A stretch of DNA of 5,776 nucleotides from Pseudomonadota bacterium. Lineage in GTDB: Bacteria > Pseudomonadota > Gammaproteobacteria > Steroidobacterales > Woeseiaceae. The stretch's first letter is position 1. Every line of letters begins with the position of its first letter. The position numbers and the translations under genes were made by a program. This document shows positions 5,476 through 5,776 of this stretch, in pieces. The stretch lies in contig JADFKA010000127.1 in NCBI GenBank assembly GCA_022565135.1, positions 1-5,776 of the forward strand, read 5' to 3'. The notes beneath the pieces were generated by a model that saw only the letters and a list, made by a program, of their open reading frames with translations, ran no database searches and was not told where the DNA came from.

Positions 5476-5619
5476 TTAATCTCGCATAACCCCGTGCTTC
5501 CCGCGAAAATGCGCCTGCTGAAGGCAGTAGCGATACAGGAGCCGTCACAAATTCAACAGAATCACGATGCGGCCCAATGGCGCCTTCGAAGTCTGTATGA
5601 CAGTCCGTCTTTTTGTGCT

Positions 5620-5648
5620 TTGACATAACGCGGGCAGTCGCTTTCGAT
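5620..5648 (+). promoter_or_regulatory. Possible sigma-70 promoter of the acetolactate synthase-like gene
   Basis: A perfect -35 box TTGACA (5620-5625) is followed after 17 bases by TTCGAT (5643-5648), a poor -10 box with three of six matches. Transcription would begin near 5655, about 30 bases before the GTG start. The strong -35 is the main support. Confidence 0.35.
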
Positions 5649-5659
5649 ATCGGCTAAAG

Positions 5660-5669
5660 TTAGGCCTAA
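5660..5669. promoter_or_regulatory. Ten-base palindrome next to the predicted transcription start
   Basis: TTAGGCCTAA is a perfect palindrome just downstream of the possible promoter and four bases before the Shine-Dalgarno sequence. The position would suit an operator, but ten-base palindromes are common by chance. Confidence 0.2.
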
Positions 5670-5684
5670 TAATAAGGAGTCAAA

Positions 5685-5776
5685 GTGAAAGCATCGGACC
5701 TGCTGGTGAAATGCCTCGAAGCAGAAGGCATCGAGTACATCTTTGGCGTGCCGGGCGAAGAAAACGCCGACTTCAT
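5685..5776 (+). CDS. Thiamine-diphosphate enzyme, acetolactate synthase large-subunit type (N-terminal part)
   Basis: Only the first 30 codons are visible before the right edge. They read (M)KASDLLVKCLEAEGIEYIF then GVPGEENADF. The pattern A-x-x-L-x-x-x-L-x-x-x-G-(I/V)-x-x-(I/V)-FG-x-PG-x-x is the start of the pyrimidine-binding domain of thiamine-diphosphate enzymes; the glutamate in VPGEE lies where the catalytic Glu that activates the cofactor sits. The GVPGEEN variant with the MKASDL start is typical of proteins annotated as acetolactate synthase large subunit, which join two pyruvates (or pyruvate and 2-ketobutyrate). Other members of the superfamily cannot be excluded from 30 residues. 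The start is GTG, fixed by a perfect AAGGAG (5674-5679) five bases upstream. Confidence 0.82.
   Translation, partial: MKASDLLVKCLEAEGIEYIFGVPGEENADF

Noticed and set aside
5387..5626. 79-codon minus-strand open frame upstream of the 319-residue gene
   Set aside because: It overlaps the well-supported 319-residue gene in another frame, and the sequence looks like composition-driven noise.
1..5776. CRISPR array, insertion sequence, tRNA or rRNA
   Set aside because: No regularly spaced repeats, transposase motifs, terminal inverted repeats with target duplications or cloverleaf sequence were seen on either strand.

Overview
The window looks like chromosomal DNA of a gammaproteobacterium with roughly balanced base composition. 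The best lineage clue is the DUF5062 gene, a small family I know from gammaproteobacteria such as Vibrio and its relatives. The species cannot be named from this sequence.

Layout. (1) Positions 1-1437, minus strand: the 5' part of a 2OG-Fe dioxygenase-family gene that runs off the left edge, a secreted DUF6265-type protein lacking part of its domain, and an intact glutathione S-transferase that starts the group. (2) Positions 1498-2919, a patch of gene decay: a 47-codon remnant of an AHSA1/SRPBCC protein, a CheX/CheC-like gene with an in-frame amber stop, the last ~30 codons of a CheY-like receiver gene (all minus), then a 5'-truncated, multiply broken HDOD gene (plus). (3) Positions 2975-3787, minus: an intact ParA/MinD-type ATPase. 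(4) Positions 3858-4122, minus: an unrecognised short gene that seems frameshifted. (5) Positions 4191-4454, plus: the intact DUF5062 gene, convergent with an intact 319-residue membrane-anchored protein of unknown function (4516-5475, minus). (6) From 5685, plus: the first 30 codons of a thiamine-diphosphate enzyme of the acetolactate synthase type, behind a strong ribosome binding site and a possible promoter.

How it fits together. The CheX-like gene, the CheY remnant and the HDOD pseudogene look like the wreck of a small signalling locus, once arranged as minus-strand cheY-cheX divergent from plus-strand HDOD. One deletion near position 2340 could have removed the divergent promoter region and both 5' ends; point lesions followed. 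The orphan ParA next to it, without a ParB, is intact. Two other genes (DUF6265 and AHSA1) each seem to have lost an internal block. No new defence system, CRISPR array, mobile element or RNA gene is visible. The most notable point is this density of decay beside intact genes, readable only by joining reading frames across stops and frameshifts.
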